In this document: in pieces, positions 34,664-44,108 of the stretch
How positions within the stretch are numbered: the first letter of the stretch is position 1
Layout of the letters: each line of letters begins with the position of its first letter
Assembly (NCBI GenBank): GCA_900472175.1
Contig: UCHD01000017.1
Coordinates: forward strand, 170,430-234,429
Origin: Hyphomicrobiales bacterium
GTDB taxonomy: Bacteria; Pseudomonadota; Alphaproteobacteria; Rhizobiales; Rhizobiaceae
Length of the DNA: 64,000 nt
Reading direction: 5' to 3'
Position numbers and translations under genes: made by a program
The notes under the pieces: generated by a model
What the model saw: the letters and a program-made list of their open reading frames with translations, nothing else
What the model was told of the DNA's origin: nothing
Database searches by the model: none

Positions 34664-36544
34664 ATGAGCGAAGATAATCTGATCCCGGCATCCGAAAAAC
34701 CCGCCGCCTACCGCGTGCTTGCGCGCAAATACAGGCCGAAGGATTTCTCCGACCTGATGGTCGGCCAGGAGCCGATGGTGCGTACGCTCACCAATGCGTT
34801 CGAGACCGGCCGGATCGCGCAGGCCTATATGCTGACCGGCGTTCGCGGTGTCGGCAAGACCACCACCGCCCGCATCCTTGCCCGCGCGCTGAACTACAAG
34901 ACGCCTGAGATCGACAAGCCGACGATCGACCTTCGCATTCCCGGCGAGCATTGCCAGGCGATCATGGAAGGCCGCCATGTCGACGTGATCGAGATGGACG
35001 CCGCCTCTCACACCGGTATCGACGATATCCGCGAGATCATCGAGCAGGTGCGCTACCGCCCGGTTTCGGCCCGCTATAAAGTCTATATCATCGACGAAGT
35101 GCACATGCTCTCGACCCAGGCCTTCAACGGCCTGTTGAAGACGCTCGAAGAGCCGCCCGAGCATGTGAAATTCATCTTCGCCACCACCGAAATCCGCAAG
35201 GTTCCGATCACAGTGCTGTCGCGCTGCCAGCGCTTCGACTTGCGCCGCATCGGTGCGTCCGATCTCGTCGGGCTGTTCACCACCATTCTCGGCAAGGAAG
35301 GCATTTCTGCCGATCCGGATGCCATGGCGATGATTGCCCGCGCTGCCGAAGGTTCGGCGCGCGACGGGCTGTCGCTGCTCGACCAGGCGATCGCCCATGG
35401 TGGCGGCGTGGTCGAAGTCGAAGCCGTACGCTCGATGCTTGGCCTTGCCGATCGCGCCCGCATCGTCGATCTGTTCCAGCATATCGTCAAAGGCGATGTG
35501 GCAGCGGCACTCAACGAATTCGCCGGGCAATATGAGGCTGGCGCCAGCCCTGCGGTCGTGCTGACCGATCTCGCCGATTTCACCCATCTCGTCACCCGGC
35601 TGAAATATGTGCCCGATGCCGTCAACGATCAATCGCTGAGCGAGATCGAGCGCACCCGGGGTGCGGAATTCTCCTCCAGCATTGCTGTGACCACGCTATC
35701 GCGCATTTGGCAGATGCTGTTGAAGGGTATTCCGGAGACGGAAAGTTCATCGCGCCCGGCCGGCGCTGCCGAAATGGTGCTGATCCGGCTTGCCCATGCC
35801 GCCCACCTTCCGGCGCCGGAAGATGCGGCCCGGCGCTTGCTCGAACTTTCCAACGGCGACGCGCCGCGCCAACCTTCCGCCCCGAACGGCGGCAATGGCG
35901 GCGGCGCGCAGGCCTTTGGCGGAAACTCCATCCAGGCGCGTGGCAATGACATGCCGCCGGCGCGGCGGGCAACCGGCAATGGCGCAACCATGCTGCGCGC
36001 CGTGCCGGACGTCGCGCCACCACAGGCCATGCCTGTCGGACAGACCGAGCAACGGCCGCTTGAAGCACCGGTAGCGAAGGCTGAACCTAAAGTTCCGGTC
36101 CGCTCCGTCAGCGACATCGCCGAGCTCTGCGGGACCAATCGCGATATCAAGCTGAAGACGCTGGTACGCGGTTTCGTGCGGCTGGTGAACCTGGAGCCCG
36201 GACGGCTGGAAATCAACCTGCCGGAAGACGCCCCGAAGACGCTGGTTGCCGAACTGCAGAAGAAACTCGAGGACTGGACCGGCATCCGCTGGATGGTGAT
36301 CCTCAGCCGCGAGCCGGGTGCACCGACCCTGCTTGAGGCCGAAACGCGGGCGCAGGAAAAGCGCGTCAGCGACGCGCGCCAGGATCCGGACGTTGCCGCC
36401 ATCCTCGCCAAGTTTCCCGGCGCCAAGATCACCGACGTGCGGATCAAGGGGCCGGAACCGGAAGAGGAAAACGAGCCGGTGGCCATAGCCGCGGCCGAAT
36501 CCGCAGATGGCGACATCCTTCCCGGCGACGATATCGAGTACTAG
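34664..36544 (+). CDS. dnaX: DNA polymerase III subunit gamma/tau
   Basis: DnaX is the clamp-loader ATPase of the replicase. The 626-residue product has the RYLARKYRPxxF-type start, Walker A GVRGVGKT (about residues 59-66), the DEVHMLS Walker B and the sensor region RCQRFDLRRI. The region that normally carries a four-Cys zinc module (between ALNYKT and VDVIEMDAASHTGIDD) has only one Cys, so the zinc site seems lost. A Gly/Asn/Pro-rich linker precedes the tau-like C-terminal domain. The gene heads the dnaX-ybaB cluster. Confidence 0.96.
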   Translation: MSEDNLIPASEKPAAYRVLARKYRPKDFSDLMVGQEPMVRTLTNAFETGRIAQAYMLTGVRGVGKTTTARILARALNYKTPEIDKPTIDLRIPGEHCQAIMEGRHVDVIEMDAASHTGIDDIREIIEQVRYRPVSARYKVYIIDEVHMLSTQAFNGLLKTLEEPPEHVKFIFATTEIRKVPITVLSRCQRFDLRRIGASDLVGLFTTILGKEGISADPDAMAMIARAAEGSARDGLSLLDQAIAHGGGVVEVEAVRSMLGLADRARIVDLFQHIVKGDVAAALNEFAGQYEAGASPAVVLTDLADFTHLVTRLKYVPDAVNDQSLSEIERTRGAEFSSSIAVTTLSRIWQMLLKGIPETESSSRPAGAAEMVLIRLAHAAHLPAPEDAARRLLELSNGDAPRQPSAPNGGNGGGAQAFGGNSIQARGNDMPPARRATGNGATMLRAVPDVAPPQAMPVGQTEQRPLEAPVAKAEPKVPVRSVSDIAELCGTNRDIKLKTLVRGFVRLVNLEPGRLEINLPEDAPKTLVAELQKKLEDWTGIRWMVILSREPGAPTLLEAETRAQEKRVSDARQDPDVAAILAKFPGAKITDVRIKGPEPEEENEPVAIAAAESADGDILPGDDIEY

Positions 36545-36582
36545 TTTAAGATTTATCGAGACATTCAGAAGAGGACATGACG

Positions 36583-36906
36583 ATGCGCGACATCATGGGC
36601 ATGATGGGCAAGGTCAAGGAAATGCAGGCCAAGATGGAAAAGATGCAGGAAGAGATTTCTGCGCTTGAAGTCGACGGTTCCTCCGGCGGCGGTCTCGTCA
36701 CCGTGCGCATGGACGGCAAGGGCAACCTCAAGGGTCTGAAGATCGATCCGTCGCTGTTCAAGGAAGACGATGTCGAGATTCTCGAAGACCTGATCGTTGC
36801 CGCTCACAAGGACGGCAAGGACAAGGCCGAGGCCATCACAGCTGAAAAGACCAAGGCACTGACCGCCGGCCTGCCGATCCCGCCCGGCATGAAACTGCCT
36901 TTCTAG
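36583..36906 (+). CDS. YbaB/EbfC nucleoid-associated protein
   Basis: The 107-residue product ([20 protein letters not shown] at its start) shows the YbaB pattern: a Met-rich helix, [23 protein letters not shown] and a C-terminal [15 protein letters not shown]. Members bind DNA as dimers. Two starts are possible. The ATG at 36583 has AGGA seven bases upstream, while the one at 36577 is too close to it. It follows dnaX by 38 bases and is normally co-expressed with dnaX and recR. Confidence 0.93.
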   Translation: MRDIMGMMGKVKEMQAKMEKMQEEISALEVDGSSGGGLVTVRMDGKGNLKGLKIDPSLFKEDDVEILEDLIVAAHKDGKDKAEAITAEKTKALTAGLPIPPGMKLPF

Positions 36907-36921
36907 CCGCTCAGCACCACC

Positions 36922-37788
36922 TCATTCTTCAGGCAGAAAAGCCGCGCCGACAATGCGTACCCTGCGCGGCGGCGCGGGTACAAAGCTCGTCGTGCCACGA
37001 AGGCCGGTATCGCCGAGCAGCGCCACATCCATGACGGCATCTTCTGCCGATTGCAGCGCCTCGACGATCCCGGTTCCTGAAACGGCGGCACCGGTAACCG
37101 GTGTCTTTGCCAGCACTGTCTTGTAGAACCGGTTCATGTCGCAGGTCTTGAGCGGCGATGCCGTCCGGTAGGCTCCGGCATGCGGCAGTTCGGCATACCG
37201 CGCGCCGGTCGTTGCCGAAATCATCTCATCGGTATTCCCAGCACTCGTTATCCTGTAAACATCCATCGCCGGATCATCGCAGATGAATTTGCACTGTGCC
37301 GCTATCGCCTCCATATCGCCGGCGGTGTTGTAACCGGAATTGGGTGTCGGAAAGGAATAGCCGTCAGAGAGCCGGACACATCGTGTTTCGATCTTGGCGC
37401 TGATCCTTGGCAGAGCGTAGCCTGCCATTACGCCACGGGCCGGAACCCGCCGGCGAAGCGGAGCGCGCTCGGCGACGGCCTGCTTCGCGCAAACCTGCTG
37501 AGAAACGCCAGACAGAGCAGCCAGGCGGGCGCTCGTTTCCGCGATGCGGACAGCAATCTCGCGGCAGGCAAAGGTTTTGCTGGCAGCACAGCTATATTTC
37601 ACCTGGAACGCCCGGTTGGCGGCGATCTGCCGCTGTAACCGCGAAAATTCGGGACTGCCCGAGGTTCTTGACGCGGAACACTGTCCGGCCTCTGCGCCGC
37701 TCATATCGGCCGCCAGCATCAGGAAGGCGGCCGCAACGATCGCGGTCGTTCGTCCCAGGCAGCCAGCAATTCCTGTGAACCCGCTCAT
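36922..37788 (-). CDS. DUF2865 domain protein, secreted
   Basis: The 288-residue product has a signal peptide (about residues 1-36, cleaved after AEA) and a Cys-rich periplasmic region. The DUF2865-type segment is DGYSFPTPNSGYN, CKFICDDPAMDVYR and DEMISATTGARYAELPHAGAYR. I chose the ATG at 37788, with AAGGG upstream. The family is restricted to alphaproteobacteria and has no known function. The gene is inserted on the opposite strand between ybaB and recR. Confidence 0.8.
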   Translation of the reverse strand: MSGFTGIAGCLGRTTAIVAAAFLMLAADMSGAEAGQCSASRTSGSPEFSRLQRQIAANRAFQVKYSCAASKTFACREIAVRIAETSARLAALSGVSQQVCAKQAVAERAPLRRRVPARGVMAGYALPRISAKIETRCVRLSDGYSFPTPNSGYNTAGDMEAIAAQCKFICDDPAMDVYRITSAGNTDEMISATTGARYAELPHAGAYRTASPLKTCDMNRFYKTVLAKTPVTGAAVSGTGIVEALQSAEDAVMDVALLGDTGLRGTTSFVPAPPRRVRIVGAAFLPEE

Positions 37789-38006
37789 GTGGAAAACCCT
37801 TGCCACGCTTCAGCCATAGACGCAGCTATCCCGGCGCCCCTGTCATTGCCAAGTTCGCTGTGTTCTCGCTGTGTCTGTACAGGCATCGATCTCTCGCACC
37901 AGGAAAAATGCCCTGCGCGACAAGGGTTCTCATAGGTGGAGACCCAGTTGAAAGAAAGCGGAACTTAAGCAGATGGTTAAGGTCACGAGCCGCGAAACCA
38001 AATGGC

Positions 38007-38618
38007 TCAACCGCTGATCATGGCTCTCAGCTTGTAATGGATCGGCGCCGCGATATAGCGGGCGCGGTCTTCATCGGAGAGGTTCTTGCCGTATGTCTGC
38101 AGCAACTCCGGCATCAGCACCGGCATACCGGAATAGGCGTGATAGGTGACGGCGTCCCCTGCCTGGACGACACCATCCTTGAGAACGCGGCAATAGAACC
38201 CTGGCCGTCCTGCCCTGGCAAAGCGCTTGGCAAAGCCGGGATCGTCCATGCGACCAGCCAATGTGGCGCAGGGGATGCGGGCTGACGTGACCTCAAGCTC
38301 GACGGTCTCGGTGACAAACCGGTCGCCGACAGAAATCTTGCGACTATCGGCACCGTCGATCACCAGGTTCTCGCCGAAAATACCCGGCTCCAGATCGCGG
38401 CCGAGCTCCTTCGACCACCAGTCGAGATCGATGGAGCCCAGCGCATAGACGGCCTGATCAATGCCGCCATGATGCTTGCGATTGCAGATCTTGTCGCCGA
38501 TCAATCCCTCACGGTCGATCATGATGCCTGCCTCTACCGGATGCTTGAAGATGCCGGTCCTGTAGGACTTTCCGGGCAAGATTTCGGCATTACCGGTACA
38601 GACGGCGAGGATTTTCAT
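38007..38618 (-). CDS. MOSC domain protein (YiiM-like)
   Basis: MOSC domains bind sulfur- or molybdenum-containing substrates. The 203-residue product has the pattern GLIGDKICNRKHHGGIDQAVYAL and GIFGENLVIDG, then CATLAGRMDDPGFAKRF with the conserved Cys, as in YiiM-type 6-N-hydroxylaminopurine resistance proteins. The ATG at 38618 starts a conventional N-terminus; the open frame extends upstream without a good start. It is divergent from recR across 58 bases. The substrate is unknown. Confidence 0.86.
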   Translation of the reverse strand: MKILAVCTGNAEILPGKSYRTGIFKHPVEAGIMIDREGLIGDKICNRKHHGGIDQAVYALGSIDLDWWSKELGRDLEPGIFGENLVIDGADSRKISVGDRFVTETVELEVTSARIPCATLAGRMDDPGFAKRFARAGRPGFYCRVLKDGVVQAGDAVTYHAYSGMPVLMPELLQTYGKNLSDEDRARYIAAPIHYKLRAMISG

Positions 38619-38676
38619 GGACGGCACTTTCTTTTCAGCGATTCCGTTCTGTTGAGATATGGAGTAGAAACCCCGC

Positions 38677-39282
38677 ATGGCAAAGCGAGTCACCGGTCCC
38701 GAAATTGAAAAACTCATCCAGCTGCTGGCGAAGGTGCCTGGGCTCGGGCCACGTTCGGCCCGGCGCGCCGCCCTTCACCTGGTCAAGAAGAAGGACCAGC
38801 TGCTGGGTCCCTTGGCCGAAGCCATGGGCGAAGCACATCGCAAGGTGCGCATCTGCTCGTGCTGCGGCAATGTCGATACGATCGATCCTTGCAGCGTCTG
38901 CTCCGACGACCGCCGCGACAACTCGGTGATCATCGTCGTCGAAGACGTTTCCGACCTCTGGGCGCTGGAACGCGCCAGTGCGATGAACACGGCCTACCAT
39001 GTGCTTGGCGGCACGCTGTCGCCGCTCGATGGCGTCGGCCCCGACGACCTGAACATCAAGGGTCTGGTTGAGCGGGTAAGCAAGGGCGGCGTGCGCGAAC
39101 TGATCATCGCCGTCAACGCCACCGTCGAGGGCCAGACGACAGCGCATTACATCACCGACCAGCTCGACGGCCTCGGTGTCAAGATCACCCGGCTGGCACA
39201 CGGCGTGCCGGTCGGCGGCGAACTGGATTATCTGGATGAAGGCACGCTGACAGCGGCACTGAGGGCGAGGACGGCGATTTGA
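38677..39282 (+). CDS. recR: Recombination mediator protein RecR
   Basis: RecR works with RecF and RecO to load RecA at gapped DNA. The 201-residue product has an N-terminal helix-hairpin-helix ([12 protein letters not shown]), a zinc finger with C60, C63, C72 and C75, and a Toprim domain beginning VIIVVED. It ends with [22 protein letters not shown], the family signature. It normally lies downstream of dnaX-ybaB; here two minus-strand genes intervene. The lytic transglycosylase starts within its stop codon. Confidence 0.96.
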   Translation: MAKRVTGPEIEKLIQLLAKVPGLGPRSARRAALHLVKKKDQLLGPLAEAMGEAHRKVRICSCCGNVDTIDPCSVCSDDRRDNSVIIVVEDVSDLWALERASAMNTAYHVLGGTLSPLDGVGPDDLNIKGLVERVSKGGVRELIIAVNATVEGQTTAHYITDQLDGLGVKITRLAHGVPVGGELDYLDEGTLTAALRARTAI

Positions 39283-40538
39283 GGAAGAATGCTCCAATAG
39301 CCCGGCACATTCTGCCGTTGATCGCAGCCACCCTCATTGCTCTTACGCCTATCCCCGCGCATGCCGCCTCCAAAGCGGAAACCGAATCTCAATTCCGCCA
39401 ATGGCTGCAGACCGATCTGTGGCCGCAGGCGCAGAAATCGGGCATCTCGGCCGCCGCCTTCAAGGCTGCCTTCGCCGATGTGAAGCTCAACTTGGACCTG
39501 CCGGACCTTGTGCCGCCGGGAACCAAGCCACCCGGCGAGCAGAAGCAGAGCCAGGCAGAGTTCTCTTCGCCCGGCGCTTATTTTTCCGAACAGCGGCTAC
39601 AGGGCCTGGCGGCAACCGGCCGCGCCCTTGCCAAGGAAAATGCCGCGACGCTACGGCGGATCGAGAAGACCTACGGGGTTCCCGGAGCGATCGTGGTTGC
39701 CATCTGGGGCCGCGAATCCGGCTTCGGCCGGGCGAAAATCCCGCATCCGATTATGGATGTGCTCGCCACCAAGGCGTTCATGTCGACCCGTGGCGATCTG
39801 TTCAAGCGCGAACTGATCGCGGCCCTGCATATTCTCGACAGCGGTGACGTGAAAGAGGCCGACATGCGCGGCTCCTGGGCAGGCGCCATGGGCCAGCCGC
39901 AATTCCTGCCGACCAGCTTCCTCAAATATGCCGTCGATTTCGATGGCGACGGGCGACGCGACATCTGGAAATCGACGCCGGACACGCTTGCCTCGATCGC
40001 CAACTACCTGTCGAAAAAGGGCTGGCGGCGCGGCCGCGACTGGGGTTTTGAGGTTTACATCCCCGCCAATGTCACTTGCGCACAGGAAGGGCCGGATTTG
40101 GCCAAGCCGATTTCGCAATGGGCATCCGATGGCATCGAGCGCGCATCCGGAAAAGCATTCCCGGCAAACGAAGCCAAGGCGGAAGGCATGATGCTGGTCC
40201 CAGCCGGCCGCCATGGACCGGAATTCATCGTCACGCCGAATTTCTACGTCATCAAGGAATACAACAATTCCGACCTTTACGCCCTGTTCATCGGCAATCT
40301 GGCCGACCGGATCGCCTCGGGTGGCGGCGCGTTCAAGCGCGAGTTCGGCGATGTCGGCAAGATGCTGCGCTCGGATGTTCTGAAGATGCAGAAGGGGCTG
40401 GAAGGACAAGGTTACGATATCGGCAAGGCGGACGGCCTCGCCGGCTACAAGACCCGGCGCTCGATCGGAACATGGCAAGCGAAGAACGGCATCGAGCCGA
40501 CCTGTTTCCCGCAGAAAAACCTGTTGGGGAAATTTTAA
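39279..40538 (+). CDS. Lytic murein transglycosylase (MltB-like) with peptidoglycan-binding domain
   Basis: The enzyme cleaves the glycan strand of murein in the periplasm. The 419-residue product starts with TTG overlapping the recR stop (TTGA). It has a signal peptide (about residues 1-29) and an SLT_2 domain with the catalytic Glu in WGRESGFGR (E146) and the motif [15 protein letters not shown]-terminal PG_binding_1 domain contains [21 protein letters not shown]. The order matches lytic transglycosylases of Rhizobiaceae. The four-base overlap suggests coupling to recR. Confidence 0.92.
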   Translation: MRKNAPIARHILPLIAATLIALTPIPAHAASKAETESQFRQWLQTDLWPQAQKSGISAAAFKAAFADVKLNLDLPDLVPPGTKPPGEQKQSQAEFSSPGAYFSEQRLQGLAATGRALAKENAATLRRIEKTYGVPGAIVVAIWGRESGFGRAKIPHPIMDVLATKAFMSTRGDLFKRELIAALHILDSGDVKEADMRGSWAGAMGQPQFLPTSFLKYAVDFDGDGRRDIWKSTPDTLASIANYLSKKGWRRGRDWGFEVYIPANVTCAQEGPDLAKPISQWASDGIERASGKAFPANEAKAEGMMLVPAGRHGPEFIVTPNFYVIKEYNNSDLYALFIGNLADRIASGGGAFKREFGDVGKMLRSDVLKMQKGLEGQGYDIGKADGLAGYKTRRSIGTWQAKNGIEPTCFPQKNLLGKF

Positions 40539-40570
40539 ACCGGGCGAAACCGAATTCGATCCCGCCCGGT
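40539..40570 (-). terminator. Hairpin between the transglycosylase and SRPBCC genes
   Basis: ACCGGGCG (40539-40546) pairs with CGCCCGGT (40563-40570). On the minus strand TTTAAAATTT follows, so it probably ends the ArsR-SRPBCC transcript. Confidence 0.5.
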
Positions 40571-40577
40571 CTGGTCA

Positions 40578-41012
40578 TCACGCAGTGGCGAGACTCGTTT
40601 CGAGCAGGTCCAGGATCGAGGTCCAGCCCGCTTCGTGGCCCTGGCGTGCCTCCTCGGATTTGAACTTCACCTGCTTCAAGGTGATTTCCGTCGTATCGGC
40701 ATCGACCTTGGCCAGATCGATGGTGACGACGCTGTCGTCGAGCGAGTAAGGCGATTCCCAGGTAAAGGACAGGCGCGAATGCGGATCTATCTCCAGATAG
40801 GTGCCGGCATGCGGAATTTCCTTTTCGGGCGTCACCATGACGATGGAAAACCGTCCGCCCTTCACCGGGTCATTCTTGACTTTGCTCGGCTGCGAACTTC
40901 CGAAGGGCGGTGCCATGAACTTTGCCAGCATCACCGGTGAAAGCCAGGCGTTGAACACTTTTTCGCGCGATGCCGCGATTGTGCGGCTCACCGTCAGTTC
41001 AAGCTCTTTCAT
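40578..41012 (-). CDS. SRPBCC/AHSA1 domain protein
   Basis: The 144-residue product has the AHSA1-type SRPBCC fold: VSRTIAASREKVFNAWLSPVMLAKFMAPP at the start, then RLSFTWESPY and the C-terminal GWTSILDLLETSLA. Such proteins bind hydrophobic ligands and are often encoded next to ArsR regulators. The ATG at 41012 has AGGACG upstream. Its start overlaps the end of the ArsR gene by 14 bases, so the two are co-expressed. The ligand is unknown. Confidence 0.86.
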   Translation of the reverse strand: MKELELTVSRTIAASREKVFNAWLSPVMLAKFMAPPFGSSQPSKVKNDPVKGGRFSIVMVTPEKEIPHAGTYLEIDPHSRLSFTWESPYSLDDSVVTIDLAKVDADTTEITLKQVKFKSEEARQGHEAGWTSILDLLETSLATA

Positions 41013-41340
41013 CGTCTTCGTCCTTTGAAACGAGTAAGTTTTCCAGCGCCGCAAGGCGCAGTTCCCAGATCGATTTCAATTGCGCGAACCAGTTCTCAGT
41101 CAGCTTCAGCGGATCGAGCTCGGCTGCGATAAAATGCTCGCGGCCCAAGGTCCGGCGGGTGACAAGCCCTGCCTCCTCCAGCACCTTGATGTGTTTGGAG
41201 ACGGAATTCAGCGACATGTCGAAATGGGCAGCAAGCGCCGTCACTCTCAATGCACCCTCCTGAACAAGCAGCGTCAGGATGCGTCGCCGGGTCGTATCGC
41301 CGGCAGCCTTGAGAACTCGTGACAGGTCATCTTCGTCCAT
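40999..41340 (-). CDS. ArsR family transcriptional regulator
   Basis: The 113-residue protein has a winged helix with RILTLLVQEGALRVTALAAHFDMSLNSVSKHIKVLEEAGLV, the ArsR pattern, and a C-terminal helix with FAQLKSIWELRLAALENLL. No obvious metal-binding CxC motif is present, so it is probably not a metal sensor. It lies upstream of and overlaps the SRPBCC gene, and the pair probably forms an autoregulated operon. Confidence 0.9.
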   Translation of the reverse strand: MDEDDLSRVLKAAGDTTRRRILTLLVQEGALRVTALAAHFDMSLNSVSKHIKVLEEAGLVTRRTLGREHFIAAELDPLKLTENWFAQLKSIWELRLAALENLLVSKDEDDERA

Positions 41341-41468
41341 TTATTCACCTTAATAGTTGAATATATAAAATACACATAATAGTCAACCATATGGATGAAT
41401 ATTTTTAAACCGGCGAGCGACGTCATCCCGGAATTTTTTGAAAATGGCGGCGCAACCGGTGGCAGGAA

Positions 41469-41497
41469 GGCCGGTGTTGCGGATTGCAACACCGGCC
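41469..41497 (-). terminator. Hairpin after the MFS gene region
   Basis: GGCCGGTGTTGC (41469-41480) pairs perfectly with GCAACACCGGCC (41486-41497) around a GGATT loop. It lies 40 bases past the MFS stop. The T run after it on the minus strand is poor, so factor-independent termination is probable but not certain. Confidence 0.55.
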
Positions 41498-41537
41498 TAT
41501 GGCGAGATGACGCGTGCTGCACGGTGGCTCTGCCTTA

Positions 41538-43256
41538 TCAGTGCATGTCCATCTGCTGCTTGTAGCGCTCGTACTCGTAAGGGAGGATGGTCTGGCGCTC
41601 GATCATCCGGTGCACGCGGGGGGCCGCAGCACCGCGATGCAACGCCGTCAGCCTGTCGCCGATCTCTGCGTCAGCCTGTGTGCGGCGTTGGTTGTGGCGG
41701 ACATATTCCACCCAGGTCGGCACGTGATAGGTCTCCGTCCAGGTGGTCGGGTTTTCCAGGTCGCGCATCAGCCCCCATTGCCCCGCGCCATCGCGAATAC
41801 GGATACGGCGGCGCTCGGCCATCGCGGTGAGGAAATCCGGCACGTCATCATCGGCAATTTCATAATCGATCATCACCACGATCGGACCGCTGCGCGGCTT
41901 GAGGTCGAGCTTCAGCAGAGGCTCCGAAAACCGGTTGAGCGGATCGAGATTGAGCGACTGGAATTCCGGCAGCGGCAGGCGCAGGCCGATGGCAGCGCCA
42001 ACGATCATCAGACAGGCCGAAATGATCAGGGCGTTTGCCGGGCCGTGGCCCTCGGCCAACTGCCCCCAAAGCCAGCTCCCCGAAGCGATGCCGCCGAAGG
42101 TAGTCGTCTGGTAGAGCGACAGCGCGCGGCCAACCACCCAGCGCGGCGTCGAAAGCTGCACGGTTGTGTTGAACAGCGACAGTGCCAGCACCCAGCCTGC
42201 ACCGGACAGCAGAAGTGCGAGGCTGGTGAGCCAGCCGTAGGGACTGAGCGCCGTCACCACGCTGCTGACGGCGAAACCGGCAAAGGCGATGCGCACGATC
42301 CATTCGCTCGACAGGTGCTCACGCAGCCGGGCGCTGAGCAGCGCCCCGCCGATGGCGCCAAGGCCAAAGGCACCGAGCATAATGCCGTAGGTCAGTGGTC
42401 CGCCGGCAACGAGATCGCGAGCGACCAGCGGCAGAAGCGCGAGAATGGCGCTAGCGGAGAGACCGAAGACGAAACCGCGCACCAGAACCTTGCCGATATT
42501 CGGCGACATCGCGACATAGCGTAGTCCAGCGGAAATCGCCCGGCCCATCGATTCGCGCGGCAGCGTCGACAACGTTTCCTCACGGCGCCAGCGCAGCAGG
42601 GCATAGATGATGGCGAAATAGCTGAGCGTATTGGCGGCAAAGGCGGCCGCTGCCCCGGCCGCCGCGACGATGACGCCGCCGATGGCGGGGCCGACCGAGC
42701 GGGTGATGTTGAACCCCATGCTGTTCAGTGCGACGGCCGCCGGCAGCACCTCGCGCGGCACCATGTCGCCGACCGAAGCCTGCCAGGATGGATTGTTGAG
42801 CGCCGTCCCGCAGCCGATCAGAAAGGTGAAAAGCAGCAGCAGCCAGGGCGTGATAATGCCGAAATAGGCACAGAGCGTCAGGAGCGCCGACACACAGAGC
42901 ATGAAACACTGGCCGACCAGCATGATGCGGCGGCGGTCGAAATTATCGGCGAGCGCCCCGGAAATGAGCGAAAACAGCATGATCGGCAGCGAGGTCGAGG
43001 CTTGCACCAGCGCCACCATGTTTACCGAATCTGTGATGGAGGTCATCATCCAGGCGGCGCCGACGGCCTGGATCAGCCCGCCAAAATTGGAGGCAAGACT
43101 TGCCACCCAGATGACCCGGAACGTATCATGCTTGAACGGCGCCAATGGCGATAGTCGATGCGGCAACGCGCTTTCCCACCCTGTCTGTATTTGAATCGTC
43201 TTTGTGACACCCAATCTAAGCCAGATGACCGGCCGGGCAAGCAAAAGCACAACCAC
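41538..43256 (-). CDS. MFS transporter with C-terminal soluble extension (MFS_3/EntS-like)
   Basis: The 572-residue protein has about twelve transmembrane helices (residues about 45-435). Features are FRVIWVASLASNFGGLIQAVG, ISGALADNFDRRRIMLVGQ, the MFS loop motif, and GMVP-like GDMVPREVLPAAVALNSMGFN. This resembles the transmembrane secretion effector/EntS group of exporters. A hydrophilic tail of about 130 residues follows with ARPRSGPIVVMIDYEIADDDVPDF-like and RHNQRRTQAD stretches. The GTG start at 43256 is uncertain; the first clear conserved residues come some 35 codons later. The substrate is unknown. Confidence 0.85.
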   Translation of the reverse strand: MVVLLLARPVIWLRLGVTKTIQIQTGWESALPHRLSPLAPFKHDTFRVIWVASLASNFGGLIQAVGAAWMMTSITDSVNMVALVQASTSLPIMLFSLISGALADNFDRRRIMLVGQCFMLCVSALLTLCAYFGIITPWLLLLFTFLIGCGTALNNPSWQASVGDMVPREVLPAAVALNSMGFNITRSVGPAIGGVIVAAAGAAAAFAANTLSYFAIIYALLRWRREETLSTLPRESMGRAISAGLRYVAMSPNIGKVLVRGFVFGLSASAILALLPLVARDLVAGGPLTYGIMLGAFGLGAIGGALLSARLREHLSSEWIVRIAFAGFAVSSVVTALSPYGWLTSLALLLSGAGWVLALSLFNTTVQLSTPRWVVGRALSLYQTTTFGGIASGSWLWGQLAEGHGPANALIISACLMIVGAAIGLRLPLPEFQSLNLDPLNRFSEPLLKLDLKPRSGPIVVMIDYEIADDDVPDFLTAMAERRRIRIRDGAGQWGLMRDLENPTTWTETYHVPTWVEYVRHNQRRTQADAEIGDRLTALHRGAAAPRVHRMIERQTILPYEYERYKQQMDMH

Positions 43257-43318
43257 CGGCAGGATTTCACCACTTCACGGTCTGCATCCGCGTTTTGCGC
43301 CCCGAAGAGCGGGATAAC

Positions 43319-43347
43319 TTGCATTTGCCGATAATCGAGCGTATATG
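43319..43347 (+). promoter_or_regulatory. Probable promoter of the rimP-nusA-infB operon
   Basis: TTGCAT (43319-43324) and TATATG (43342-43347) are separated by 17 bases. Transcription would start near 43354, giving a short leader before the terminator hairpin. The -35 match is weak; the spacing and position support it. Confidence 0.45.
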
Positions 43348-43353
43348 ACCCTC

Positions 43354-43407
43354 AAATTCTTGATCGGTTGATGAAGAGTGGGCCCGTCAGGACCCGCTCT
43401 TTTTTAT
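43354..43407 (+). ncRNA. Leader RNA with intrinsic terminator upstream of rimP (rimP-leader type)
   Basis: AGAGTGGG (43375-43382) pairs with CCCGCTCT (43393-43400), followed by a T run to 43405. The hairpin lies only 28 bases before the rimP start and no plus-strand gene precedes it, so it must act on the rimP transcript itself. A rimP-leader attenuator is known from alphaproteobacteria by comparative RNA analysis. This one matches that description in position and form. Confidence 0.75.
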
Positions 43408-43432
43408 TACCGATGTTTTGGGAGAGCATCGT

Positions 43433-44050
43433 TTGTCCGATACGACAACGGCAGAAAACACACAGGAACCGCGCCTGGTCACCGAGACCGGCATCGACCG
43501 CCGCATCGCCGATATCATCGAGCCTGTGCTGGTTCCGATGGGATATCAACTGGTGCGCGTGCGCCTATCCTCGCAGAACGGTGCGACGCTGCAGATCATG
43601 GCCGAACGGCTCGATGGCACGATGACCGTGGAAGATTGCGAAGCGATCTCGACGGCGATCTCGCCTGTTCTCGACGTGGAAGATCCGGTCGACCGGGAGT
43701 ATCATCTTGAAGTATCGTCGCCGGGCATCGACCGGCCGATGGTGCGCAAGTCGGATTTCAGCCGCTGGGCTGGCCATCTGATCAAGTGCGAAACCTCAGT
43801 TCTGGTCGACAGCCGCAAGCGTTTCCGCGGCAAGATTCTGTCGGCCGACGGCGAAGGTTTTACGATCGAACGCGACCAGCCGGCTCCCGGCGAAGACCCG
43901 CAGGTGATCATTCCCTTTACAGCATTCGCCGAAGGCAGGCTGATCCTCACGGACGACCTGATCCGCGATGCGCTGACAGCAGACAAGAAGGCGAAGGCTG
44001 CCCAGGCAGCCAATGAAAACTTCGAAGACGAAGATTCGCCGATCAATTGA
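43433..44050 (+). CDS. rimP: Ribosome maturation factor RimP
   Basis: RimP binds the 30S subunit during its assembly. The 205-residue product has the N-terminal domain with [19 protein letters not shown], the conserved [20 protein letters not shown] and [13 protein letters not shown], and an SH3-like C-terminal domain. A Lys/Ala-rich, acidic tail follows, as in other rhizobial RimP. The TTG at 43433 is favoured by GGGAG eight bases upstream; another TTG lies at 43418. It heads the rimP-nusA-ylxR-infB operon. Confidence 0.95.
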   Translation: MSDTTTAENTQEPRLVTETGIDRRIADIIEPVLVPMGYQLVRVRLSSQNGATLQIMAERLDGTMTVEDCEAISTAISPVLDVEDPVDREYHLEVSSPGIDRPMVRKSDFSRWAGHLIKCETSVLVDSRKRFRGKILSADGEGFTIERDQPAPGEDPQVIIPFTAFAEGRLILTDDLIRDALTADKKAKAAQAANENFEDEDSPIN

Positions 44051-44108
44051 GTTCATGGGCGCGGGACGCCTCTAAGTGAGGCCCCGGCAATCAGACGGAG
44101 ACTTTAAT

